DNA from: CAZWBR01 sp964632305
GTDB lineage: Bacteria; Bacteroidota; Bacteroidia; Bacteroidales; Prolixibacteraceae
DNA length: 64,000 nucleotides
Direction of reading: 5' to 3'
Assembly (NCBI GenBank): GCA_964632305.1
Contig: CAZWBR010000003.1
Coordinates: 62,001 to 126,000 of the forward strand
In this document: piece by piece, positions 26,783-35,043 of the stretch
Layout: the number at the start of each line of letters is the position of its first letter
Numbering within the stretch: the stretch's first letter is position 1
Translations under genes and position numbers: made by a program
The notes under the pieces: generated by a model
The model's database searches: none
What the model was told of the DNA's origin: nothing
What the model saw: only the letters and a program-made list of their open reading frames with translations

Positions 26783-27181
26783 AGCTTAAACTGTTAATGG
26801 TTTTAAATTAACACAAATATAAAGTAGTTTATATTATTAACCATATATTCCTGAATCTATTTTTATATTTTAACTAGATATAAAACTTGATTTAAAACCT
26901 TTAGTTCGAAATTAAAAGGGAAAACAACAACTTGCCCCAATCGAATCGATGGGACGGGATTGATGCCCCGCCAGTGCGCCTATCCCACCCCGCCGGTTCT
27001 CGTACACGGTGTCAATAATGCCTATCGGGCTTTCAAGACAAAGGACCACCTTCCCGAAATACGATCCCAACGGATCAAAAAAAAGCAAGGTGCAAGCATC
27101 AATTTATTGAATGCCTTGCACCTTGCGCTATTTTTAGGCAGGACTGAATTTGCAGCAAACTCTATCCTGTACTCATCTTAT
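26783..27181. other. Convergent/upstream spacer
   Basis: The left end is very AT-rich (promoter of the membrane protein/regulator pair). The right end carries the GH43 terminator. No gene. Confidence 0.4.
27085..27126 (-). terminator. Terminator of the GH43 gene
   Basis: A 12-bp stem GCAAGGTGCAAG (27085-27096) / CTTGCACCTTGC (27115-27126). On the minus strand it is followed by a run of T (27077-27084). Confidence 0.9.
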
Positions 27182-29281
27182 TTATTCAGCGGCAAGCACG
27201 ACGTTGTAGGTCTTGACCACTCCGTTATAATCGAACCGGACAACAGCCGTTCCTGTTTTCGATTCGGCCTGTTTAACCGACACTTTTACCGCCTTGTTGT
27301 TCGAAGAGGCCGATACGGTCGGGACACCGGTCACACTGGACGGAACCTTGTATTTCGCCTCATAAAGATCAACCCCAACAATACCATTGGCATTGGTCGA
27401 CCTGACCGGGGTAGCCGGCAATTCAATCGCCGCTCCGTTAACCTTAATACTTACTGTTGGCACAACCGGAAGCGCGATCTTCTTCTTGTTCGAGCTGAAT
27501 CCTAATCCGATCAGATCGAAAAGGCCTTCCGCGTCACCGCCTTCGGCCACCAGATAAATGGCATGTTTCTTATCCAGACGATCAACGACAGCCGAAACAT
27601 CAATAGTGAACTGGGTTGCTTTCTGTGCCGCATTGGCAGGTACACTGATGACGCCGATCTTTTTGCCTTTCCAGGTTGCATTATCCCAAGGTCCGTCTAA
27701 CCAAACGTTGACCTTGAAGGCTTCTTTTGTCTTTGGGGTAAGGAACAGATTAAAGGCGGTTTTGTTTTTGGGGTTAACTCCTTCGAAAGCTTTCAATCCC
27801 TTCTGATCTTTGGCCAGACCACCAAAACCGAAATACTTGAAACCGATAACATCACTATTCTTCACACTGGTAATGGCCATGTTGTTATCCCACATATCCC
27901 ATGAATCCTGCTGACTGGCAAGATTGGAAAGATAGCACGCGTATCCCGCGGAGTAGTATTGATAAGGATCGAGACCATAGATATGGAAGCCTTCAGAAGT
28001 CACTTCGGCTCCGGTATATTCTTTGCCCTGACTGTCTTTGGCCGTCCAGATATTATCGGCCGCATAGGGGTCATATCCACGGATAACAACTTTTCCGCCT
28101 TCTGAAACAGGCTTTTCATCCCATTTAACGGTGACCGGGGCCACCATAGGCTGACGTGAGTTTCCAAATCCTCTAGGCGCCCTGTGATAGAACACATACC
28201 ACTGATCGTTAATCTGTTGAACACTACCATGGGTGTTGTGTCCCGAATAGGTTGTTTGCAGTTTAGCCCCGTCCTGATCAAGCACTACCGCGCGTGAGTC
28301 GACAAGAACGCCACCACTTTTCCATGGTCCCAGCGGAGAATCGCCGTAGGCGTAACGCAATGCCGAGTTGGTGCTGCCCAATCCATATTCAGGACCTGAG
28401 TAACCACTGTAAACCCAAACATATTTATTGCCAATCTTACGAATGGAGGCTGCTTCAAAGAAGTTGAACGAGCCAAGGTCTTCACCGGGGAAGAGAGCCG
28501 GATAGGTGGTTCCCTGCGGATCCTTTACGACACCGTACCTTGAACTGGCAGGAATAAAATAAGGAATGACCTCAGTCCCGGGCCTGATCGAATACATGGT
28601 GTTCTGGTCTAACTGACCGGCTGATGAGCGTTGGAATCCCCAGAAGCCGTAAGCCCTGAAACCGATAGTATAATCGGGATCTTTCGGGTCGGTGATGTAA
28701 TCGACATAAACGGCCGGGTCGAATCCGAAAGTACTTCCGGGTATGGTTTTCGTTCCGTCTTCATTCATGTTAATGGGGGTGAAGGGTCCGTCGGGACGGC
28801 TTCCTTTGGCGACCATCGCTTCCCGGTTACGTCCACGGCTGTGCGGGTAAAGATAGTATTCCTTTTTACCGTCTTTCCGTTTCACCTCGACAAGGTCGGG
28901 AGCATACATCACATCCCACTGCCCTTCAATAGGGTAGGTAAAAATAGGTCCCTCATCGGTCCAGTTGGTCAGATCCTCAACGGGTGCCGACCAGGCCCTG
29001 ATGTCCGGTCCGCAATAGCTGGTAAACCTGACATCGTGCGATCCGATGATATAGACGCGGTATTTTCCCGGGTTATCGGGATCTTCAAAAACACGAGGTT
29101 CGCCGTCGGGTAAATGTTCCCACAACGGTAAATACGGGTTCCCTGCCCCGCGATGGGTAAACGTCGGGGTGTTCTTCGTCTGATTATTATCCCCTCTCGA
29201 CTCTTTTACAGAGAACAGAAACAGTGCCGCAATCAACAATAATACCTGCGGCCTTTTTAAAACAGATGTCACTTTCTTCAT
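27182..29281 (-). CDS. Secreted two-domain GH43 glycoside hydrolase
   Basis: 699 residues. Signal peptide at 1-30; GH43 propeller at about 45-430 with GEPRVFEDPDNP (acidic base region), MYAPDLVEV, GFDPAVYVD (Asp188) and FFEAASIRK (Glu276, likely general acid); then a CBM6-like beta-sandwich (about 430-610) and a C-terminal Ig-like segment. Enzymes of this layout cleave arabinose or xylose side chains or arabinoxylan backbones. It lies 220 bp downstream of a CE1-type esterase on the same strand, which suggests joint action on a feruloylated or acetylated hemicellulose. It has its own terminator. Confidence 0.88.
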   Translation of the reverse strand: MKKVTSVLKRPQVLLLIAALFLFSVKESRGDNNQTKNTPTFTHRGAGNPYLPLWEHLPDGEPRVFEDPDNPGKYRVYIIGSHDVRFTSYCGPDIRAWSAPVEDLTNWTDEGPIFTYPIEGQWDVMYAPDLVEVKRKDGKKEYYLYPHSRGRNREAMVAKGSRPDGPFTPINMNEDGTKTIPGSTFGFDPAVYVDYITDPKDPDYTIGFRAYGFWGFQRSSAGQLDQNTMYSIRPGTEVIPYFIPASSRYGVVKDPQGTTYPALFPGEDLGSFNFFEAASIRKIGNKYVWVYSGYSGPEYGLGSTNSALRYAYGDSPLGPWKSGGVLVDSRAVVLDQDGAKLQTTYSGHNTHGSVQQINDQWYVFYHRAPRGFGNSRQPMVAPVTVKWDEKPVSEGGKVVIRGYDPYAADNIWTAKDSQGKEYTGAEVTSEGFHIYGLDPYQYYSAGYACYLSNLASQQDSWDMWDNNMAITSVKNSDVIGFKYFGFGGLAKDQKGLKAFEGVNPKNKTAFNLFLTPKTKEAFKVNVWLDGPWDNATWKGKKIGVISVPANAAQKATQFTIDVSAVVDRLDKKHAIYLVAEGGDAEGLFDLIGLGFSSNKKKIALPVVPTVSIKVNGAAIELPATPVRSTNANGIVGVDLYEAKYKVPSSVTGVPTVSASSNNKAVKVSVKQAESKTGTAVVRFDYNGVVKTYNVVLAAE

Positions 29282-29383
29282 TTTTGATCTTATTTATTGC
29301 ACTATTGACTGAATGTTTTTCAGGAGAACCGGGATCTCACCCGGGTGTTGTTAATTTGAATGATGCAAAAAATCCACCAGATA

Positions 29384-29414
29384 CAAAATTAAAAAATATA
29401 TTTAGCCGGCCAAC
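29384..29414 (-). promoter_or_regulatory. Probable promoter of the GH43 gene
   Basis: On the minus strand TAATTTTG (29391 to 29384) fits the Bacteroidota -7 box TAnnTTTG. 19 bp upstream is GTTG at the -33 position (consensus TTTG). It lies about 100 bp before the start codon. Confidence 0.4.
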
Positions 29415-29501
29415 CTACCTTCAAATATATCGTTAATATTTTGTCACCTGAGCTTTTTACAGAACAGGGTAAAACAGGATGAGATTTGCTTAATTTTTCT
29501 T

Positions 29502-30674
29502 CTATTTAAATAGCAACGGGGCAAAAACGTGTAACGATCTTCGCCAGGTAAGCCACTCATGGGCCGTTCCCGGTGATTCGAAATAGACATTTCGTATTCC
29601 CGCTTTATCCAGTATTTCGTTGGTTTGTTTCACCTTCGGCCACGGGCCTTCGGCAGTCCCGATGCTTTGGAAGAACACTTTAAATTTCTTGTTGAAGGCC
29701 GCCGGATCGCTCAAAGCGCCGTTGTACTCTTTTTTCAAATCACTCTCGGGGGCAAGCCTCATCCCGCCGCTAAAAGCGCCCAGGTAGCCAAACATTTCGG
29801 GATGTTCAAACACGGTGTTTACAGTCAGGAATCCGCCCATCGAAAGTCCGGCCATCGCGCGGTGATCACGATCGGTGAGGGTGCGGAAGGTCTGATCGAC
29901 AAACGGGATCAAATCACTGATCAGCACCTCCTTAAAAGTTGAAGGTCCTGCCATCCACTGGTTGGAGCCAGGGGCGCCACCCATATTCATTCTCCCCGTC
30001 TCACCGGGTTTCACGGCATTGCTGTTTTCCATCACCACCAGCATTTCAACGGCTTTACCTTCGGCAATAAGGTTATCGAGGATGATATCAACATTCCCCT
30101 GTTTTACCCAGCCCGTCTCATCCTCACCGCCACCGTGCTGTAGATATAACACGGGATATTTTTTGTTAAGATTGGTGTCGTAGCCGGGAGGTAAATAAAT
30201 ATAGAATTTACGCCATTCACTGGTGGCTTTCGAAAAATACCATTTTGAACTCACCTGTCCGTGAGGCACATTTTTAACAGAATAAAAATCAACTCCTTTT
30301 TCGGGGATTTCAATGCCGCTCGACATCCGGCTCACGCCAAAAAACGAATCGCTGGCAGGATCAGCTACCGAGACGCCGTCAACGACAAGGTTATAATAAT
30401 GAAATCCGGGAACCTGCGGTTCGGTGGTCACGCTCCAGAACCCCTGAGCGTCGCGTTCCATGTCGTACATCTTGCCAAGATCAATCTGTACCTTTTGGGC
30501 TTGCGGCGCGTTCACCCTGAAAATAACCCGCAGATCGGGAGTAATACGGGGATACCCGCTCAGGTTGATATTTGTTGACGCAGGTCGCGTATCAGGATCA
30601 ATGGTCTGGATTTGCCCGAACCCGGCATAGGCCACAACAAAAAGCAGCACAACAATATAAACGAACCGTTTCAT
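29502..30674 (-). CDS. Secreted CE1-type esterase
   Basis: 390 residues. Signal peptide (RFVYIVVLLFVVAYAGFG), an N-terminal E-set/CBM48-like domain (~35-115), then an alpha/beta hydrolase of carbohydrate esterase family 1 (enterochelin esterase/feruloyl esterase-like): YLQHGGGEDETGW oxyanion loop, GLSMGG with Ser278, and HEW with His372. It probably removes ferulate or acetate from hemicellulose, assisting the GH43 enzyme downstream. Confidence 0.87.
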   Translation of the reverse strand: MKRFVYIVVLLFVVAYAGFGQIQTIDPDTRPASTNINLSGYPRITPDLRVIFRVNAPQAQKVQIDLGKMYDMERDAQGFWSVTTEPQVPGFHYYNLVVDGVSVADPASDSFFGVSRMSSGIEIPEKGVDFYSVKNVPHGQVSSKWYFSKATSEWRKFYIYLPPGYDTNLNKKYPVLYLQHGGGEDETGWVKQGNVDIILDNLIAEGKAVEMLVVMENSNAVKPGETGRMNMGGAPGSNQWMAGPSTFKEVLISDLIPFVDQTFRTLTDRDHRAMAGLSMGGFLTVNTVFEHPEMFGYLGAFSGGMRLAPESDLKKEYNGALSDPAAFNKKFKVFFQSIGTAEGPWPKVKQTNEILDKAGIRNVYFESPGTAHEWLTWRRSLHVFAPLLFK

Positions 30675-30957
30675 TTTGTTTATGATTATTTGGTTAATTA
30701 AATCGGATCAAATTTAGACATTTATTTGATCATAAACCTGAAAGGGAGCCTTAAAACCCGGAGTGAAATTTGTTAAATCGCCCGAAACTGTACCATCGTT
30801 AAAAAGCCCCACAGAGTCGTTAGATAAGGGTGGTCTGTTAAAATCCATACAATTGAATTCGTACAGAGATTGCTCACTTTGTTCAAAATAACAACCAGCC
30901 AGATATGTTCCGGGGTCCGACCCAAATCCATCAGGACTAATATGACCAGTTCATAAT

Positions 30958-31032
30958 AATCCCGTCAGGGATTTGATATGGGTAGAAAGCCGATCTCCCA
31001 GAATAAGGTTATTGTCCCGTATGGGACAATAC
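30958..31032. repeat. Bacteroidota-type CCCG/GGGA repeat
   Basis: CCCGTCAGGGATTTGATATG, GGTAGAAAGC and the perfect palindrome ATTGTCCC-GTAT-GGGACAAT (31011-31030). A cousin with GTCCCGGAGGGACGTGAAAC lies at about 19210. The general form (short palindrome, GGTAG, short palindrome) is one I recall from many Bacteroidota genomes. Confidence 0.5.
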
Positions 31033-31108
31033 AACAGCGCCACAAAGCCATCGCTTCAGATTAAAAGTCGCACACCATTCTTTAGATAGACCAACTATTC
31101 GCAATGGA

Positions 31109-31452
31109 AGACCTGAAAGGTCGTAATGTGACAGCACAGGGCGTGAGCCCTGTGAAGAGGGGAGATAGAGAAAATAGGAGGTCTGAAAGACCGGCATGTG
31201 TTGACCGGATTTGATGAAATGGTGTTGTATCAATTCAATACATGCCGGCCTTACAGGCCTTTGAGTTTCTATCGTTGCCCGTTACCACAGGCCTGGCGGC
31301 CTGTGCTCTCACCTGTCGGACCTTCGGCCCTCTGGTTGGTTTATTGCACATACCAGGGACTTCTCTTTACAATCATAACGTAAAATTTAACTCCCAAAAA
31401 TGATGTTGTACAATGAGGAACGATATAGTGGAGTGGAATTCTGTCATTGGTA
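31109..31452. repeat. Hairpin-rich 344-bp repeat, copy A
   Basis: Similar over its full length to 34591-34933. It contains short hairpins AGACCTGAAAGGTC, CACAGGGCGTGAGCCCTGTG, GGTCTGAAAGACC, GGCCTTACAGGCC and ACAGGCCTGGCGGCCTGT, then an AT-rich tail with ACTCCCAAAAATGAT. It ends in TTCTGTCATTGGTA, the shared end of the inverted-repeat family. Confidence 0.7.
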
Positions 31453-31735
31453 GAGCCTACCCCAAAATAATTGATGCATAATGCGATAATGACAGGCGGC
31501 AACTTTCAAAAGTATAAGGGTGAATCTGGGATTCATAATAATTTGAATTACAATTTATTCACAACCTAAATCCCCCTTAGTCCCCCTTTACAAAGGGGGA
31601 AATAGTTCTCTTATCGCATGGGGTAAAAATCATCAAGGTTTTAGCCATTAATCAACATTTTTTTAGCAGGATTAAGTCCCCCTTTCCTAAAGGGGGGCAG
31701 GGGGGATTTGGTAAATGGAAATTCTGTCATAAGTA
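31439..31735. repeat. 297-bp perfect repeat, copy 2
   Basis: Identical base by base to 4558-4854 (constant offset 26881). It lacks the left hairpin arm present at 4482-4557 and instead joins directly to the 344-bp hairpin-rich repeat. Confidence 0.9.
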
Positions 31736-31770
31736 GAGGCTACCCCAAACAATGGGGCATGATACAATAA

Positions 31771-31824
31771 TGACAGAGAAAGAATTTAATAGTCGGGGCG
31801 CGGCTCCAAGTCGCACTCCGACTT
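31771..31824. repeat. Partial inverted-repeat hairpin
   Basis: Left end TGACAG and the core hairpin AGTCGGGGCGCGGCTCC / AAGTCGCACTCCGACTT are present. The right end CTGTCA is not found. Confidence 0.5.
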
Positions 31825-31993
31825 ACTGCAATACGACCAGAACATAATAATCCTGCCAGGGTTAAAGAAACTTTCACAGTTTGCCTGATTATGAACAATA
31901 ATCGGATTATCTTTGCAAGGCAACCCGTGGATTTCTCCTTCAAAATCATCGTTATCTTATCCTCACGGGGATCAGGCTAAAAAAATAATTGCA

Positions 31994-32935
31994 ATGACGC
32001 CATTCGAAAAGATATACCGCGACTCCCCCATTATCCTGACAGAGGCCGCTATCGTGGAACGGCTGAAGGAAGAGCATCATTTAATGATGGATCCGCAAAT
32101 CAACCATGCCGGGATGATCTATACCCACCCGGAGATACTGGAGGGATTCTACCGTCAATATATCGATACAGCCCGGAAACATAACCTCCCGATCATGCTG
32201 ATGACCCCCACCCGGAAAGTAAACACGGCGACTCATCCGCTAAGCCCCTTCCGCGAAAAAAACCTGATCGCCGACGCCTGCTCTTTCCTGAAAAGGGTCA
32301 GGGAGAGCTACGGGACCTACTCCCCCAATATCCTGGTCGGGGGGCTGCTCGGATGCAAGGGCGATGCCTATTCCGCGAACGGGGCCCTGACCACCGACGA
32401 GGCTTACGGGTTCCACCGCACCCAAGCCCGCCTGTTTGAAAAGGAAAAGATCGACTTCCTTTTTGCAGGCATCATGCCGGAAGTTAACGAAGCATTGGGA
32501 ATGGCCCAGGCCATGGCCGAAACCGGCATCCCGTATATCATTAGTTTTATGATCCGCAACAATGGTTGTCTGTTGGATGGCACCCCCATCTGCAAGGCGA
32601 TTGAAATCATCGACCAAAAAGTTACCCGACAACCCGTTTGTTACATGACCAACTGTGTTCACCCCACCAATCTGCGGTTAGCCCTGACCAGCGAGATCAA
32701 TAATAATCATCCCCAAATGGCAAGGTTCAGCGGCATCCAGGCCAATGCCTCCATCCTGAGCCCTGAAGAGCTGAACAATTGCGGCATCCTGAAAAAGGAT
32801 GATTTCAATACCCTGATCGATGAGATGCTGCTCCTGCACCACCATTTCGGATTAAAGATACTGGGTGGCTGTTGCGGCACCAATGACCGCTTCCTCGATC
32901 GCCTCGCCGGGAAAATCAGCGGTAGCATCAACTGA
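31994..32935 (+). CDS. Homocysteine S-methyltransferase-like protein
   Basis: A 313-residue barrel of the Hcy-binding/BHMT-like family that transfers methyl groups to homocysteine or related thiols. The zinc ligands are visible: NCVHP (Cys about residue 216) and GGCCGTNDRF near the C terminus. The start at 31994 is chosen over 31913 because the upstream codons run through non-conserved sequence. Proteins of this branch may use other methyl donors, so the substrate is open. Single gene among repeats. Confidence 0.8.
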   Translation: MTPFEKIYRDSPIILTEAAIVERLKEEHHLMMDPQINHAGMIYTHPEILEGFYRQYIDTARKHNLPIMLMTPTRKVNTATHPLSPFREKNLIADACSFLKRVRESYGTYSPNILVGGLLGCKGDAYSANGALTTDEAYGFHRTQARLFEKEKIDFLFAGIMPEVNEALGMAQAMAETGIPYIISFMIRNNGCLLDGTPICKAIEIIDQKVTRQPVCYMTNCVHPTNLRLALTSEINNNHPQMARFSGIQANASILSPEELNNCGILKKDDFNTLIDEMLLLHHHFGLKILGGCCGTNDRFLDRLAGKISGSIN

Positions 32936-33322
32936 CACATCAAAGTTCAGCTCCTCCTTCCGGCTTTTGTTCTACATCACGGAAAGCGCCTGACTCAAAC
33001 AGCCCTCAGTTTTCCACTCCCGTTTACGGGGAATAGCCCCTACCATCGCCGGACTTTCTGTACTGTTTCTGTACATTTTCTGTACATCTTCTGTACTCAT
33101 ACAGCACAGAAGATCTATAGAATAACCCCTGAAATTACACGGAATATCCGGCACAAGAAGGGAGTATAATCTCAACGGTACCGGAAAAAATGAGCCGAAG
33201 AGAAACTGACTGAAATTTCGATTTTTTATTTCATTTTTCCTTAACTTGTAAGACCAATCCCCTTTTTAACCGGCAAAATCAGTATGATGCGGTTTACAAC
33301 AAGGGGGAACAGTCGAAAAACA
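32936..33322. other. Spacer with 11-bp array
   Basis: No gene. It holds the 11-bp array at 33061-33104 and an AT-rich promoter-like region at 33215-33250 before the membrane protein. Confidence 0.5.
33061..33104. repeat. 11-bp periodic array, locus C
   Basis: TACTGTTTCTG, TACATTTTCTG, TACATCTTCTG, TACTCATACAG: four consecutive 11-mers with a strict step. Confidence 0.78.
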
Positions 33323-34363
33323 ATGAAGCAGGAAGGTATGAGTAAAAAGAAAATCATTCAGTCGCTTCTTTTTCTGCTGATCGGCCTGGCGCTGTTCGGC
33401 TATGCCTATAAAGACCTGAATCTTTCCGACATTGGGGTTGCCCTACACGACCTGAATTACGGATGGATCGTCCTATCCTTTCTTTTAGGATTGTTCAGTC
33501 ACTGGATCAGGGCCATCAGATGGCAGATGCTGATTAAACCAATGGGTCATAAGGCCGGCGCCCTCAACCTGTTTCTTTCGGTTTTGGTGATGTATTTCAC
33601 GAACCTGATCATCCCCCGGGGGGGAGAGATCGCCCGCTGCGGCGTGATTACCCGGTACGAACGGGTTCCCTTTCCCAAACTGGTTGGCACGGTATTTACC
33701 GAACGGGTCACCGACATGCTGGCTTTCTGTATCCTCTTCCTCGTCCTCTTTCTTTGGCAATTCCCGTCAATCAATCAACTGTTCGCCTCATCGGAGGTGA
33801 CAATGGATTTCGACGGAATGAAGACTAAACTATTGTGGGGCGGCATTGGACTGGTCCTTCTCATCCTGCTCTTTTTCCTTTTCAGATGGCTGGGCGTTTT
33901 TAAATCGCTTCAAGAAGCGATCCGCCAGGTAAAACAGGATTTTACGACCGGGGTGCTCTCGATCCTCAACCTAAAACGAAAGGGACGCTATATCTTCTAC
34001 ACCTTTTTCATCTTCTTTCTCTGGCTGATGATGCTGTATGTGGTGTTCTTCGCCTATGCTCCCACCGAAAAGCTATCGTTCCGGATCGCGGTATTTACTT
34101 ATGTAATGGGGAGCTTTGCCTACCTGCTTCCGATACAGGCGGGGATCGGGGTATGGCATCTGATCGTGATCCAATGCCTTTACCTGTTCGGGATCGACAA
34201 GGAATCGGGAATGATCTTTGCCCTGGTGGCCCATACCTTCACCAATCTGATCTATCTTCTTTTCGGAACTGTCAGCATTGTACTCCTTCCCATCCTGAAT
34301 AATTCGGGAAAGGAGAATGACATGATTCTTGAACCGGTAGTCAACGAAGATAATCAGGTTTAA
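33323..34363 (+). CDS. Flippase-like/LPG-synthase transmembrane protein
   Basis: A ~346-residue inner-membrane protein of the lysylphosphatidylglycerol-synthase-TM (UPF0104) family, with eight or more membrane segments. RAIRWQMLIKPMGHK, IIPRGGEIARCGVITRYERVPF and GTVFTERVTDMLAF are the family hallmarks. It lacks the aminoacyl-transferase domain of MprF, so it is more likely a lipid flippase-like protein. The start could also be 33284 or 33338. Confidence 0.85.
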   Translation: MKQEGMSKKKIIQSLLFLLIGLALFGYAYKDLNLSDIGVALHDLNYGWIVLSFLLGLFSHWIRAIRWQMLIKPMGHKAGALNLFLSVLVMYFTNLIIPRGGEIARCGVITRYERVPFPKLVGTVFTERVTDMLAFCILFLVLFLWQFPSINQLFASSEVTMDFDGMKTKLLWGGIGLVLLILLFFLFRWLGVFKSLQEAIRQVKQDFTTGVLSILNLKRKGRYIFYTFFIFFLWLMMLYVVFFAYAPTEKLSFRIAVFTYVMGSFAYLLPIQAGIGVWHLIVIQCLYLFGIDKESGMIFALVAHTFTNLIYLLFGTVSIVLLPILNNSGKENDMILEPVVNEDNQV

Positions 34364-34419
34364 TACCAATATTTCAATTCATTACTGTCCGGCGGAAAGC
34401 AGCAGATTCTTCGCTTCGC

Positions 34420-34538
34420 TACTTATGACAGAAATGGGACTGTAGTAAATCGGGGTGCGACTCTATGCTCCCGCCGCGAATATAGGTTTGCGTACAGTCG
34501 CGCCCCGACTTATTTCAAGTCTATTTCTGTCATTGGTA
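34420..34538. repeat. Inverted-repeat element with TA borders
   Basis: Left end TACTTATGACAGAAAT, right end ATTTCTGTCATTGGTA, so both ends stop at TA. The outer flanks also mirror each other (AGATTCTTCGCTTCGC at 34405-34420; GAAGCGAAGCAGAATAAG at 34542-34559). The core is an extended form of the hairpin at 4513-4546. Confidence 0.65.
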
Positions 34539-34590
34539 TTGAAGCGAAGCAGAATAAGAAATCTCAAGGTTAAATATTATTTGTTACGGT

Positions 34591-34933
34591 AGACCTGTAA
34601 GGTCGACATGTGGCAGCACAGGGCGTGAGCCCTGTGAAAAGCAGATATAGAGGAAATTGGAGGTCTGAAAGACCGGCATGTATTGAACAGATTTGGTGAA
34701 TTGGTTCTGTGTCAATATAATACACACCGGCCTTACAGGCCTTTGAGATACTATCGTTGACCGTCTCCACAGGCCTGACGGCCTGTGCTTTCACATGTCG
34801 GACCTTCGGCCCTTTGATCGGTTTATTGCTCATTATAGGGACTTCTCCTTACTCCATATTGTAGAATACAACTCCCAAAAATGATATAGCGTAATAAGGT
34901 TTGATTTAATGGAGTGAGGCTCTGTCATTGGTA
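34591..34933. repeat. Hairpin-rich 344-bp repeat, copy B
   Basis: Diverged copy of 31109-31452 with all hairpins preserved, including compensated loop changes. It ends CTCTGTCATTGGTA. Confidence 0.7.
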
Positions 34934-35000
34934 ACGAAGTGAGAAATCTCAACCCAAAATCATTAGTCGGCATTATATCGGACAACAATGATTTTTATTA

Positions 35001-35040
35001 AAAAAAGGTTGTAACAGGACCACTGATACAACCTTTTTTC
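35001..35040 (-). terminator. Terminator of lon
   Basis: A 13-bp stem (35001-35013 with 35027-35039) made of AAAAAAGGTTGTA and its complement, ending in T-runs both ways. Confidence 0.92.
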
Positions 35041-35043
35041 TAT

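Larger units (their letters stand above)
30675..31993. other. Long spacer built from several repeat types
   Basis: No gene. In order: a CCCGTCAGGGA / ATTGTCCCGTATGGGACAAT repeat (30958-31032), a 344-bp hairpin-rich repeat (31109-31452), the 297-bp exact copy (31439-31735) and a partial inverted-repeat hairpin (31771-31824). Confidence 0.6.
34364..35043. other. Repeat-filled convergent spacer
   Basis: No gene. It holds an inverted-repeat element (34420-34538), the second 344-bp-type hairpin-rich repeat (34591-34933) and the lon terminator. Confidence 0.6.

Noticed and set aside
26960..27505. 181-codon rightward open frame
   Set aside because: Spans the GH43 terminator and the C terminus of the GH43 gene; no recognisable features.
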